A stretch of 64,000 nucleotides of DNA from Unio delphinus (taxonomy: Eukaryota; Mollusca; Bivalvia; Unionida; Unionidae): assembly GCA_029339505.1 (NCBI GenBank), contig JAQISU010000163.1, positions 3,612,001-3,676,000 of the forward strand, given 5' to 3'. The notes beneath the pieces were generated by a model. It ran no database searches. It saw only the letters and a program-made list of their open reading frames with translations, and was not told the origin of the DNA. A program made the position numbers and the translations under genes. Positions 14,510 to 25,742 of this stretch are shown one piece after another (the stretch's first letter is position 1; every line of letters begins with the position of its first letter).

Positions 14510-14962
14510 GGTATAGGGTGTGATTTTGGATAGTATATAATAGGGTTTGTTTTGGCTGCTTCCCCGTGTGTGTGTGTGGTTAGTATAGGGTGTGATTTTG
14601 GATAGTATATAGTAGGGTTTGTTTTTGGCTGCTTCCCCGTGTGTGTGGTTAGTATAGGGTGTGATTTTGGATAGTATATAGTAGGGTTTGTTTTTGGCTG
14701 CTTCCCCGTGTGTGTGGTTAGTATAGGGTGTGATTTTGGATAGTATATGATAGGGTGTGTTTTGGCTGCTTCCCCGTGTGTGTGGTTAGTATAGGGTGTG
14801 ATTTTGGATAGTATATGATAGGGTGTGTTTTGGCTGCTTCCCCGTGTGTGTGGTTAGTATAGGGTGTGATTTTGGATAGTAAATGATAGGGTGTGTTTTG
14901 GCTGCTTCCCCGTGTGTGTGGTTAGTATAGGGTGTGATTTTGGATAGTAAATGATAGGGTTT
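14510..14962 (+). repeat. 68-69 bp minisatellite between accessory genes 2 and 3
   Basis: Seven units begin near 14510, 14582, 14651, 14720, 14788, 14856 and 14924 (the last partial). Each has AGTATAGGGTGTGATTTTGG, a TATATAATAGGG-like segment (TATA-like in the first copies, degraded to GTAAATGA in later ones) and GGCTGCTTCCCCGTGTGTG. It occupies the space between the stem-loop of gene 2 and promoter P3. Confidence 0.92.
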
Positions 14963-14995
14963 GTGGATAGTATCTAATATGACAAGTGAATGTAG

Positions 14996-15034
14996 GGGGT
15001 GTTTACTTTCACGTCCGTGCTTAAGATATATATA
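14996..15034 (+). promoter_or_regulatory. Accessory promoter module P3
   Basis: GGGGTGTTTACTTTCACGTC, then CGTGCTTAAG and TATATATA at 15027-15034. It matches P1 and P2 at most positions, including the invariant TCACGTCC core. The ATG is 55 nt after the TATA start. Confidence 0.82.
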
Positions 15035-15081
15035 CTCAAAGTGACTGACATTAGAACCATTCCACGGAATAACCATATAAG

Positions 15082-15663
15082 ATGGCAAAAGCATCAAGTT
15101 TATTCAACAATTTAAGACACAGCTATTTCTGGATATTAGACGGGGAATATGAAGTGGAAAAACTACATCATAAATGGAAGATTGCGAAGAGTTTGGACTT
15201 TGCAAAAAGACTGAAAATAGCCAGGGAGCTCTTAGGAGGAATGCTAGAAGAAGAAGCCAAAAAGTTACGAGGCTGCATTAATCCACCCTATGTTAGAGTG
15301 GGGACATTGAAGCAAGTAATAGATATTGTCGAAAACGTCAAGTGTTTTTTGGATAATATCTCGACAGAGTACCCCCATGTCCAAAAGGGTTTGGACCCAC
15401 TCAAAAAAGCTGAAGAACTGATGAGAAAGGAACTATTAGAAGAAGTGAAGAAGATAAAAGATAACTGGAGTAAGGAGAGAAAGGAAAGAAAGGACAATGA
15501 AAACCAAAAAAAGAAAGAGGACTTTGAAAGATTAAATAACAATTGGATAAAGATACAAGAGAAGTTTAGAGCTATGGGGCATCCTGACTGGATTCCCGAC
15601 GAAAAGAAGAAGAAGGGAATTATTGGTAAAATCAAAAGGTGGTGGAACAATGGCAGAAAATAA
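15082..15663 (+). CDS. Accessory gene 3: Lys/Glu-rich helical protein, 193 aa
   Basis: Unknown family. The N-terminal 60 residues contain aromatic positions (SYFWILDGEYEVEKLHHKW), followed by helices with a Gly-Cys-Ile-Asn-Pro turn and a long charged coiled-coil stretch (about 110-165, rich in Lys, Glu and Arg). The C-terminus, GIIGKIKRWWNNGRK, is a basic amphipathic segment that could bind membrane or nucleic acid. The frame differs from the reading frame through its promoter, which supports the promoter reading. The stop codon is followed within 15 nt by the CCAAA-stem-loop signal. It is the last gene before the terminal repeats. Confidence 0.75.
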   Translation: MAKASSLFNNLRHSYFWILDGEYEVEKLHHKWKIAKSLDFAKRLKIARELLGGMLEEEAKKLRGCINPPYVRVGTLKQVIDIVENVKCFLDNISTEYPHVQKGLDPLKKAEELMRKELLEEVKKIKDNWSKERKERKDNENQKKKEDFERLNNNWIKIQEKFRAMGHPDWIPDEKKKKGIIGKIKRWWNNGRK

Positions 15664-15678
15664 AAGAAGAAGAAATAT

Positions 15679-15720
15679 CCAAAGGCTCTTTTCAGGGCCA
15701 CTCATAAGTCTCGAAAAGAT
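15679..15720 (+). terminator. Histone-type 3' end: stem-loop plus downstream element (gene 3)
   Basis: The 5' flank CCAAA (15679-15683) is the exact histone consensus. GGCTCT (15684-15689), loop TTTC and AGGGCC (15694-15699) form a 6-bp stem with one G-U pair. ACTCA follows, and TCGAAAAGAT (15711-15720) is the purine-rich downstream element. This copy is the closest of the three to metazoan histone genes. Confidence 0.9.
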
Positions 15721-15799
15721 AGTAGCTTTCATTGCCACCCTTTTTTTCCCTTGTCCCTAGACAGTTTCCCTATACCCACACAAATCATATTCCCCATGT

Positions 15800-16055
15800 T
15801 CCATGTCCCTTGAGGCTAAATAGACCCAAATAGTTCCCATGTTCAATTCCCCTTGACGCTAGATAGGCCCACCATGTTCAATTTCCCTTGACGCTAGATA
15901 GGCCCACCATGTTCAATTTCCCTTGACGCTAGATAGGCCCAAATAGTTCCCATGTTAAATTCCCCTTGACGCTAGATAGGCCCACCATGTTAAATTCCCC
16001 TTGACGCTAGATTAGCCCAAGCTGTTTTTGACTGGATTTTCCCTTGACGCTAGAG
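15800..16055 (+). repeat. 35/43-bp minisatellite at the right end of the element
   Basis: The core CCTTGACGCTAGATAGGCCC recurs at 15808 (variant), 15851, 15886, 15921, 15964, 15999 and 16042. Spacing alternates between 43 and 35 bp, the difference being the presence or absence of an AAATAGTT insert. Polinton inverted repeats often hold such arrays, so this is probably inside or next to the right terminal repeat. Confidence 0.88.
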
Positions 16056-16779
16056 TGCCCCATATTACTACTGTCAAAACTGATAGAAAATCAAACATTT
16101 TATATCTGGTATTTTCAAGCAAGTTATGCTAGAATTTGGCATCAAACAGACTAAAACTTCTGCTCATTACTTGAAAGTCAACGCACGTTGGGCATATTTC
16201 ATCAATATGTGAAGAATATGATTGAATCGTATTGCTTTGATACGGGAACGGATTATAACAATCTTCATTTACTATAGTGAATCAATTCAAGAATTAATAG
16301 GATTTAGCCCTTCTGATCGATTTTTAAAATATTTGTTTTAGACTTTTGACAAATTGCGGTTTATTTTTATAATCATTAATGAGAAACTTCCTTGAACAGA
16401 TGTTTCAGAAATTAATCTTCTTGATTGTATCTCTGATTTCAAATATCAATTGTCAAATGATTGTGAAGTAGCATGAACTAATCTTCAAATCGTCTCAGAA
16501 AAGAATGAAATCAAGGTTGAGAGACATACAAAAGGAATGGAGTTTTCTGCCCGGTAATAAAGATCTGAAACTCTCCACAAAATCCTCTTTAGGCTTGTTA
16601 CGTTTGGTCCTATAAAAATGAAAAAGAAACAAGTGAATCGGTTTAAATCATCAAGACTCTCTGGAAGGAAGAAAAGAAACAATCTCCTTATATAAATATC
16701 CTAAAGGAGTATGTTGTTAAAAGTAGCTCTGAAAAGTATGGATCGCCACAGCACTCTTGAGATAAAAACTTTTAATATA
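16056..16779. other. Host AT-rich sequence, no gene seen
   Basis: The Polinton-host junction should lie near the beginning of this stretch, but I cannot place it. No long ORF, RNA gene or clear repeat is visible. Confidence 0.5.
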
Positions 16780-17145
16780 TGACGTGGAAACCTCTATATA
16801 TGATGTGCGTTTGTACTTATATGATGTGCAAATATCGTTATATGTGGTGCCTTTGCCCTTATATGATGTGCAAATATCGTTATATGTGGTGCTTTTGTTC
16901 TTATATGATGTGCAAATATCGTTATAGGTGGTGATTTTGTCCTTATATGATATACAAGCTTATTTATCTCATGTACTTTTGTCATTATATGATGTGCGAA
17001 AACGTCTTAATGTGATGCACTTTTGTTCTTATAAGATCAGCAAACTTCTATACATGCGGTGCTTTTGCCATACGATGTGCAAACTTCTTGATATGATGTG
17101 CTTTCGTCCTGATATGATGTGCAACCTTCTTTATATGCGGTGATT
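16780..17145. repeat. Degenerate ~42-bp minisatellite
   Basis: Units of the type TTATATGATGTGCAAATATC plus GTTATATGTGGTGCTTTTG repeat about nine times. Three clean copies start at 16821, 16863 and 16905 (42-bp period) and the rest are diverged. Confidence 0.85.
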
Positions 17146-17790
<645 letters not shown>

Positions 17791-18987
17791 GGCTCAGAGG
17801 GAAGCATACGAAAAGATTAGTGCTTTCCTTGTTAAACAAGGGACGGACCAGGTGTCTGTCTTGTGAGAACGACGTGGTTTAGTGCTGGATGCACAAGTAC
17901 TAAAGTTACCATCATTAAGGTATGCAATTTTAACTCCGCGCAAATCTCTATTTTATATTGTTTGTTTTATGCAAATGTGTTTGATTGACTAGATTTTATA
18001 ATATGTATCATTTATTCAATTTCCTGCAAATGCGTTGTTGATAGAGTTGTTATGCAATGCATCGTATTCATTTTCATGGAAATATGTTGCTGCTTGAGGT
18101 GATTTACAATTTATCGTTCAATGTTACATTCATTAGTTCATTAACAGTATTGATTGCATGCTATCCAAACGTACTATGTGCAACATCGGGCAACTGCACA
18201 AGTTAAAGTACTACAGTATATGATGTATTTTGCACGCATAAATTACTAATGTTCTGAGAAACTGTTAAAACAAAATCTTCTTAAATGTGTGTGCGTCTAA
18301 TATAATCGATGTACACGTAGGAGTACCACATGGTTGTGTTTTGGTTCGTATGCTATTAATTTAATTCACTAGTGACATGATACATTAAAACTCATCGCAA
18401 TCAAGCGTGAGAGTTTTTGCTGATGTTTTCATTTTCTACCGTAATATAAAGTCAGAAGACGATGTCACGACAACGACTAGCTAATGAAGATTTTTTTCCA
18501 ACAGGTTTTAGATTAACCCATCTCAAACTTGAAAATCATTATCAGAAAACCATACATGGACATATCAGAGAAGAGAATCAAACACAAGCAAATACCTATA
18601 TAAAGAGTGCACATAGACAGCAAAAATAGTGTACGCCCAATTATCGAATATACTGCGGTGATATGGGACCTTTCCAAAGAAAAAGATATTAAGTAACTGT
18701 TTCTGGTTTAGGGTATGTATGTTCCCCCGAAACGACCATTTGCACCCTCCAGGAAAGAAATGCAAAAGCAAAAGCTGTGACTACGTATATCATTGAACAA
18801 ACATTTGTTTATATCAGCCATAAGACAATTATGACGGTTACTAGTCTAGGACAGCCAGATAAATACCTCCTTCTCAGGAAACGTGTATTAAAGTTATCTC
18901 ACTGAGGACATCAGCATGCGGAACTAGCCGCTCCAGATGTTATCGGATGCATATTAATTGAAACCTTAAACAGGAGGTACAGTGTCA

Positions 18988-18990
<3 letters not shown>
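17791..18990. other. No gene recognised
   Basis: AT-rich, many stop codons in all frames and no recognisable domain or repeat. Confidence 0.5.
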
Positions 18991-19507
<517 letters not shown>

Positions 19508-19752
19508 ATGCAACAAAACGAGTTCATAATTTCCAATACAAATGCAGTAACCTTATTATTATATGCTCATTTAATCATTCGGCTTAACGTTTAATTATAT
19601 AAAGAAGAATAAACGTTTAAGTCTGACAACTGACATTTTTAGTCATATTGTGAATGCATGCGCATTGCAACGACTTTTCCAGTTAGTTCGAAATGAATAG
19701 ATTTTGGTATTGTTGTCGATCATGCTAAAGTTCGTGATAATGACAGGATTTA

Positions 19753-19756
<4 letters not shown>

Positions 19757-19809
<53 letters not shown>

Positions 19810-19994
19810 ACTTCCTATGGAGGCATATTATAGAGAGCATATTTATGAATTATTAATATGCTATGTTGCACTGTTCTGGTCCACAATATAATTAATTTTA
19901 TTTCCGCCTACCTTTCCATTAGTACCTTAAATAAACAAAATAAATAAAGCTAATTAGCGTAGTGGAGAATATAATTTTCAGTTGCGCGCTCAAG

Positions 19995-20041
<47 letters not shown>
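19757..20041. repeat. (TG)n and (CA)n microsatellites
   Basis: A TG run at 19757-19809 and a CA run at 19995-20041, both nearly perfect. Confidence 0.95.
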
Positions 20042-20043
<2 letters not shown>

Positions 20044-21280
20044 GAAATATGTATATTTATTATGATAACAAAACTGTGTTACTTACTTAAATTAATTGAA
20101 ATGTAAACGTGACTGTGATTTATAAATAATTAATTAATGCAGATATTAGTAAAATTTCAATATCAAAGACCTCAAGAATGCATCAAAAACATTAAACAAC
20201 ATCCAGGTCTTTTTTAAATTAAATTAACTTATTTACCAAACACGGAATCAGTGACGAGCAATATACAGCGACAAAATGGAACAGCAGTAATTTCTTTTCC
20301 GTTCTTTCCATGTATTCGTTTTCGTATAAGCCTGTTGAGTCATAAATGCGCTTTCGTTTCATAGAATGACCTCGAGATGTTTCATACAACATCGTCAACA
20401 ACATAATTAATTAGTGTATGGGCAAATGTATCAATGTCGGGTTGTGTGATAAGTACTACGTCGTTTTGGATGCAAATAATTGGGCTAATATATAATAAAC
20501 TCTATAATTTATCCAGTGGCAGGAGCTCTGAAGGTACATAAACTGATTGTTGAAGTAGTATTTGTTTGTGGTATCAGACGTGGAACTAGTTATAATAATC
20601 AGACAGTGACAAATTCGCGATGCTTCACCTGTACGAAACAAAAGTGCTTAAACTGATTACAGACTTTGACATTGCAAAAATCAGTAACAAGATACTGCAA
20701 AATGAAAAGATATAAAAGCTTAAAACATGAACAAATGTAAATGCGATTATTAAATCTCTCAACGATTAATCTACCGAAATTATGTGGCTATAAGGTCTGC
20801 CGAACTTGTACTACATTCACCAAACGGTCAATAAACAGAGAACTAAACGCATCACATTTCACGAACATGACACTGTTATCATGATCTACTAGTATTTATC
20901 TAAGAGAGAATCCCCTGTTCCAAATTAGTATTGACAGTCTCAGTTTTAAATTAACCTTATCAGCATACGTTCAATATTAACCTTAACCATACCAGCATCA
21001 GATCCAAATTAATCATAATAGGCGAAGTCCTACATTAACTCGTAAAAGCCTCAGTTCCAGCGAAAGCATTCCAGCCTCAGTAACCTTGCTACGAATTTAA
21101 TGACATTAATAGCATATTTTGATTTTTATCACAATACAATTAAAACAATTATTTACATTTTTTTACAAATCAGGTTAAGTTTGAATAGTACAAATATAAT
21201 TATAGTTATCATCAGTTAATCACACGTAAGCCAGTTTGATGGCCCAATGAAATGTTTTGAAAGATATTCATGCCAAATGC
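20042..21280. other. No gene recognised
   Basis: AT-rich host sequence with only short frames. Confidence 0.5.
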
Positions 21281-21338
21281 CGAAACCACGACCTAACGCA
21301 TCCGAGGCGGACACTCTAACCACTAGACCAGCTGAGGT
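21281..21338 (-). mobile_element. tRNA-like SINE head fragment
   Basis: On the minus strand the stretch reads CAGCTGGTCTAGTGGTTAGAG then CGCCTCGGATGC and GTGGTTTCGG. This gives A-box and degraded B-box promoter elements. It resembles the head of the SINE at 54157 and lacks the 3' body. It is not a complete tRNA. Confidence 0.55.
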
Positions 21339-21737
21339 GTCTTTCATTAAATGTAACTGGCAAGAAAGCAGATCCTAGGTGAGAGACTTCTATAATAGTT
21401 TAAATAAATATTGGGAGCACCCCTCCACAACCATATAAGTTAGTTACAATGATCAACATGAAGACAATTAGCTATCACATTGCTGGCACAAATTCCAAAT
21501 GGTGACGGAGAAGCAAAACTTGTAATGCAGAGATATTTTGTAAATGCTGATGTTTTTAATGCTCTTCTTTGTCAGTGATTATTTTCATCCACTTGTTTGT
21601 AATACAATAACGGTCATTTGACTGTTTCGTAATGCTAGACAAATTTGTAGAAAATATTACCTCAATATACTAACGTTCTTAATCGACAAAAACCAATGTC
21701 TCAGTTTAAGTCACATGTTTCTTGAAGGACTAGTTAT

Positions 21738-21986
21738 GTTGTTGTTATTTTAGGGTTTAACGCCATTTTTCAGCACACGATAGACTATGCATGGCTGCCA
21801 GTATTATTAGTGGAGGAAGAATGCGGGAGAACCCCCAGAAAGAACCACCGACCCACAAGAAGCTACTGGCAAGCTTTCTCACATAACTACATTAGCCGAA
21901 TCTGAGACTCGAACCCACGCAGACAGAAGTGAGACGGCAGTGGTCCGTAACGGAAAGCGCTTTAGACCACTCGGCCACTCGGGGCC
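21738..21986 (-). mobile_element. tRNA-derived SINE, family 1
   Basis: The minus strand starts GGCCCCGAGTGGCCGAGTGG (Leu/Ser-tRNA-like A box), has a GGGTTCGAGTC B box, a body with GAGAAAGCTTGCCAGTAGC, and a 3' end GTGCTGAAAAATGGCGTTAA followed by AACAAC repeats. Two further copies lie at 24125 and 54658. Confidence 0.85.
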
Positions 21987-22607
21987 TATGACTAGTTAGG
22001 TGAGAGTTTGATTATCGAAACATTCGCGTGATTAACTTTTTCCAGTCAAATTTTCACACATTTAGGAAGAGTGTTGTATTTGGATAACTCGCTTATAAAT
22101 CGATACCAACCGCAATAAAACATTCTAATCTGCTAATGCATAATTTAGGCACAATATTGTACACTGTGAAATTCTAAATCACAGATTTGGAACAGCGGAA
22201 AATATATCCAATTATTTTTATGAAAGATTTCCATATTAACAGAACAATAAACGGAATAGCGCGAAAATCTAAGAAACGTTAGTGAAAAGCTAACATTTGT
22301 TTAGGATAAAATGGACTGGTTTGGGAGTTTAAACAACCAGTATAATGGCAGATAATATTGAATTCTTTAAATGTGGACTATCTTCGTTTTTTTCCAATAA
22401 CCTTGTTTTCAGAAATTCAATGGTATGCGAATGGAAAGGTTGCTTTTCTGTCATTGAAATATGTGGGTATTTGGTTTAGTTATAGAAGTCATCGTGGAAA
22501 GTACATACAAACTGAACAAGAGATATATGGAATATTATCTTGCGCATGTATAGTACACCATTGCGTCATAACCGTAAATACGTCCATACATCTACACAGC
22601 AGACTAG
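21987..22607. other. No gene recognised
   Basis: AT-rich sequence leading into the 46-bp array. A 101-codon frame from 22358 has no recognisable domain and runs into the repeat. Confidence 0.5.
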
Positions 22608-22900
22608 TGTCGCATAACCATGAATATTTTCATGTGACAGTATCCTACACCATTGCAGCATAACCGTGAATATTTTCATGTGACTTTATCCTACAGCATT
22701 GCAGCATAACCATGAATATTTTCATGTGACTTTATCGTACACCATTGCAGCATAACCGTGAATATTTTCATGTGACTTTATCGTACACCATTGCAGCATA
22801 ACCATGAATATTTTCATGTGACTTTATCGTACACCATTGCAGCATAACCGTGAATATTTTCATGTGACAGTATCCTACATCATTGTAGCATAACCGTGGA
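22608..22900. repeat. 46-bp minisatellite
   Basis: The unit starts CATTGCAGCATAACCGTGAA and ends in a CATGTGACTTTATCGTACAC segment. Copies start at 22651, 22697, 22743, 22789, 22835 and 22881, with a partial copy before. Confidence 0.95.
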
Positions 22901-23358
22901 CTTTAATTCATTCGCGTCTGTTTCTTGATTACAAACGTTTGGTCCCATTGTAGCAATTAACAACTGCTGATTCATTATTTTTGATGATCATCAGAACACT
23001 GACATCTTAAATTGTATCTGTTAATTTATATAATAATGAACCAAGAATTTTCTTATTTTTGCATGGCTACTGTATTTTTAATCTGGTTTCCATCGTTTGT
23101 ATACATCTCTACAATTTCCGTGCCTGGATGTTTACTAGTCTGTCCTGTACAGCGTTTATATTTCAGTATCGGCAGATTGCTATGGCTTGTACAAAAACGG
23201 ACTTTTGTGGCAGGATAATCTGTGGCATCTATGATTGACATCGTTCTTGCGGATTTTAAGAGGATGTTGAATATATAAATTGTTGGCCAATTAGAGTATA
23301 TGAAAGCTAGAGGGTTTGAAGTTCGTGCGAGCTCGATAATTTTTCGAGCTTTCGAGCT

Positions 23359-23523
23359 TAAGTAATGATGAATATGATGAATGCTAAGCAGATGTCGACA
23401 CGTTGTTGAAGTGTTTCCTTGTGGACATGAAATTGTCTGCTTACATTCATTGCATGGTGCGAAATTATCCTTTTCGCGCTTGTTAAAATAAGTCCAAACA
23501 GCCGATTTCTTATTTTTTGACAT
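23359..23523 (-). pseudogene. BED-type zinc-finger fragment, probably from a hAT transposon
   Basis: On the minus strand, from an ATG at 23523, the product reads SAVWTYFNKREKDNFAPCNE, then CKQ and a NTSTTCRHLLSIHHIHH segment: W-x-x-F, C-x2-C, a conserved TS, then spaced His. This is the BED finger found at the N-terminus of hAT transposases and ZBED proteins. The frame continues to 23053 without further recognisable domain, and no RNase-H or dimerisation part is nearby, so it is a relic. Confidence 0.6.
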
Positions 23524-24124
23524 CGCTACTGCTTTAGGAATAAAATATAAGTAAAAATTAACAAACAAAGAACAGATACAATATGAAAAATCGCTGATAA
23601 CACGTTTATGTTTTTTGAACTGTTCCAAAATCAATTCCTCGGGCGTCAGTTGTGCGCAACTTGGCCATCCAGCATCATCATCGTCATGCCAAACGCTTGA
23701 GAAGTTCACCGGTTCTCTCGCTTGCAGAAGTTGATAAACCCCTTCTCCCCGTCTAGAGTTGACAGAGAGCGGTTTTTTCGCCCAATTGGGCTCCTTTCGA
23801 AATTTGTTTGTGCGAAGTTTTTTTTAGATTGTGGCTTGCGGTGTTTTGGGCTGGTTTCTGATTTGAGTCGCTGTAATTTGGGTTGCATCAAATTGCTATT
23901 AAATTTTCCGCATTCAATTTCAAATTCACGCTAGTGACGATAATATCTTTAAAAAATCTTATTGAATCCATTATTCTGGATGTATCTTCATAGATGTATC
24001 TTACATAGTTAATTTTTACTTGAAATTCCGGAACACGAATGAACGAAGAGCGCTTCTAATTTCAAATTTCAATTAAGCTAGCATATCAATAGCAGATATA
24101 TGCTGGTTAACTGTAGCCTGAAAG
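23524..24124. other. No intact gene; possible remains of the same hAT-like insertion
   Basis: Short frames only. GAGCTCGATAATTTTTCGAGC near 23330 has a partial inverted counterpart near 24790-24830, which may mark old transposon ends. Confidence 0.3.
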
Positions 24125-24370
24125 GGCCCCCGAGTGGTCGAGTGGTCTAAAGCGCTTTTCGTTACGGTTCACTGCCGTCTCACCTCTGTCTGCGTGGGTT
24201 CGAGTCTAAGATTCAGCCAATACAGTTATATGAGAAAGCTTACCAGTAGCTTCTCGTGGGTCGGTGGTTATTTCCGGGTGTTTTCCCATGTTCTTCCTTC
24301 ACCAATAATACTGGCCGCCATGAATAGCCTATCGTGTGCTGAAAAATGGCGTTAAATTCTAAAACAACAA
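24125..24370 (+). mobile_element. tRNA-derived SINE, family 1
   Basis: Begins GGCCCCCGAGTGGTCGAGTG, has B box GGGTTCGAGTC at about 24198, body and a CTAAAACAACAAATG tail. It is a plus-strand copy of the element at 21738. Confidence 0.88.
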
Positions 24371-25302
24371 ATGTAGTCTGCAGGGCAGAGGCATTGTTAT
24401 CACTTTATCACTGTTATAATATTAAATTTATGGTATTTGATTCTTATTTACTCTTCAGATTTTAATATATAAATTGGGCGGTTTGGGGGCTGCTTTTGTA
24501 AGGTACACGGGCGCGGAGGGGGAAGGGGGGAGGGGGAATCGAAAAAGTATCTGGCAACACTGTCCCGGTCAGCCGCAATCATAATAGTCGAAATTATTAT
24601 CCTAGGAGCCCCTAGCGATGACCGTTGCAAGGCAACGACCTCCCACTGGTCAACCAACACATGGGGAAGCGGAGTTCGTGTGAATCTGTAAAGCTGCTCA
24701 TTTCCACAGTCAATTAATTTTCGCACGGGTTTATCCGGTCCGATAATTTAAAACAGCGGAGACTTTTTCTAGGCGTAAGCTCTCGAGCTTCGAGCCCCCG
24801 AAACTGCTTCAAAATTATCGAGCCTAGGCTCGTCCCAACTGTGGCCAATGTTGGCCTGGTTTTTATATTGTCAGTAAAAGCTGCCACATTTTATGAAGTA
24901 TCAGAATCATTTGTATCGATTTAACATTTCGTTAGGCGATGATAATATCTGTCCAGTCTGGTCCGATACAACTTAGCACTAGTGGGATATGACGTCATAT
25001 TTTTAGAGGCACCAAACGAACCTTGTAAATTAGTTTTGAATCTCATTCACACTGTAAAGCTACAAATATATAGAAAGCACAATGATGGTATATGTAATAA
25101 ATAAAAACCAAACTCGTATATTGTTACGAGTAGATTAAAGAACTTGTTGATTTGTCTAGCAGCCTGGACATATCTTTACGCCAAACAGAACTCGTTCTTT
25201 CCGCCGACTCGGAACTAAACATATATGCAGTTCTAACTATGCTTCGGACCGCATCTCAACCTCTTGCATTCTAGTGTATTTTATCAGGACAAAGCCCATA
25301 CT

Positions 25303-25304
<2 letters not shown>
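24371..25304. other. No gene recognised
   Basis: Includes a G-rich segment around 24510-24540 and no supported coding region. Confidence 0.5.
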
Positions 25305-25371
<67 letters not shown>

Positions 25372-25742
25372 CCAAGACAAAAAAATTCATTGTTTTCATT
25401 TTAAAATTCAAGCAACGTAAACGTTTTAAGTAATGTCCGCATAAAGTCATGATCCCTTTTGGAAAAGAGGTTTGCCCTTAATCCGTGGTCCCTTTCAGTA
25501 AGGAGTTTAGGCGTCCCATTACTGTGAACATACATCTGGCATTTTTTTAAAACCATTACATAACCAGTGCTGTTGTTGAATGCGTACTTTTAGATTCATC
25601 TTTGCAACCTGTTACATTATAAGCCATATGTTCAGTGTCTGAAATACAAATATAAAACTATCATGCTGCAAAAGTAATAATTACTTAAGGATTGACTTAC
25701 CTGCTGCAAAAATAATAATTACTTAAGGATTGACTTACCTGC
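25305..25742. repeat. (TA)n microsatellite and a 39-bp tandem duplication
   Basis: TA run to 25369. At 25665 and 25704 two copies of CTGCAAAAATAATAATTACT plus TAAGGATTGACTTAC follow each other. Confidence 0.85.

Larger units (their letters stand above)
1..16080 (+). mobile_element. Maverick/Polinton (adintovirus-like) element, right-hand ~16 kb
   Basis: The stretch holds the diagnostic Polinton gene set in one orientation: protein-primed DNA polymerase B, A32/FtsK-type packaging ATPase, retroviral-like integrase, penton-like and double-jelly-roll capsid proteins, and an adenain-like cysteine protease. Genes are tightly packed, without introns, and the base composition is visibly less AT-rich than the rest of the window. 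The left end, including the N-terminal part of the polymerase and the left inverted repeat, is outside the window. The right end is not fixed exactly. Coding ends at 15663, a minisatellite runs to about 16055, and ordinary AT-rich host DNA follows. Polintons normally end in long inverted repeats with a 5-6 bp target duplication, neither of which can be checked without the left end. Confidence 0.93.

Noticed and set aside
22608..22900. CRISPR-like array
   Set aside because: Repeats are contiguous 46-bp units without unique spacers, in a eukaryotic genome. It is a minisatellite.
23053..23358. C-terminal continuation of the BED-finger frame as a real gene
   Set aside because: There is no recognisable domain after the finger and no transposase core nearby.
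24125..24200. Functional tRNA gene
   Set aside because: The A and B boxes belong to SINE heads. The sequence cannot fold into a complete cloverleaf and the same body follows in three copies.
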